Shown here piece after piece: positions 63,784 through 64,000 of a stretch of DNA of 64,000 bases. The notes beneath the pieces are model-generated. The model saw only the letters and a program-made list of their open reading frames with translations, was not told the origin of the DNA and ran no database searches. Within the stretch, counting starts at the first letter, position 1. The number at the start of each line of letters is the position of its first letter. The position numbers and the translations under genes were made by a program. The stretch is from Mesaphorura yosii (taxonomy: Eukaryota; Arthropoda; Collembola; Poduromorpha; Tullbergiidae), in the NCBI GenBank assembly GCA_009869945.1, contig WIXG01000026.1:186001-250000 (forward strand), written 5' to 3'.

Positions 63784-64000
63784 AAGAAACCATATTTGCT
63801 TTTATTGAGAGTGTGCGCAGTCAGCCTTAAATCGTGCACATTCTGCTGCTTCGGGTTATAGTACTAGGCGCTATTTGCTGACTGTCTCATTGTACAAACA
63901 TATTTAAAGCGGTGGGGCGCTAGAAAGCAGCATAAATCATAGTGTCGACTCTCTGACAACCGACTGAAATTAACTGAGCTACAAACCGTTCTTGTCTTCT

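Overview
The window is animal nuclear DNA, most likely from an arthropod (probably a hexapod or other pancrustacean). Every recognised gene is split by GT-AG introns, many of them only 60-110 bases long. The products are animal housekeeping and muscle proteins. The troponin T gene carries a C-terminal poly-glutamate tail and duplicated exons of the arthropod kind. I see no bacterial operons, rRNA, CRISPR array or convincing tRNA. All gene models were built by hand from splice sites, reading phase and remembered family motifs; no database search was run.

Layout. 0-20.6 kb is gene-dense: a 3' partial, low-confidence kleisin-like gene (+), NUDT9-type ADP-ribose pyrophosphatase (-), PGAP2 (-), PAT1/PATL1 mRNA-decay factor (+), a secreted kynurenine-formamidase/cyclase-family protein (-), a DUF547 gene with three apparent frameshifts (-), and DGAT2/MOGAT acyltransferase (+). 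20.6-43.4 kb is almost empty. It holds an uncharacterised two-exon gene at 25.0-25.7 kb with a second gene's 3' end overlapping its start codon, one putative membrane-protein terminal exon at 31.1-31.3 kb, and a 461-base transposon relic with long terminal inverted repeats at 35.5-35.9 kb. 43.4-46.7 kb holds an EEA1-like FYVE/coiled-coil gene (-). 49.0-53.6 kb holds a complete troponin T gene (+) with two separate pairs of mutually exclusive exons. 56.8-64 kb holds two partial uncharacterised genes on opposite strands and a possible MITE.

The genes do not form one pathway. The themes are mRNA decay (PATL1), GPI-anchor lipid remodelling (PGAP2), neutral lipid synthesis (DGAT2), endosome fusion (EEA1), nucleotide sanitation (NUDT9) and muscle regulation (troponin T). 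The most informative structures are the two troponin T exon pairs, whose lengths (71+71 and 79+79 bases) make exclusive choice obligatory for frame. Next are the multiply frameshifted DUF547 gene, the overlapping gene ends at 25.74 kb, and the inverted-repeat elements.
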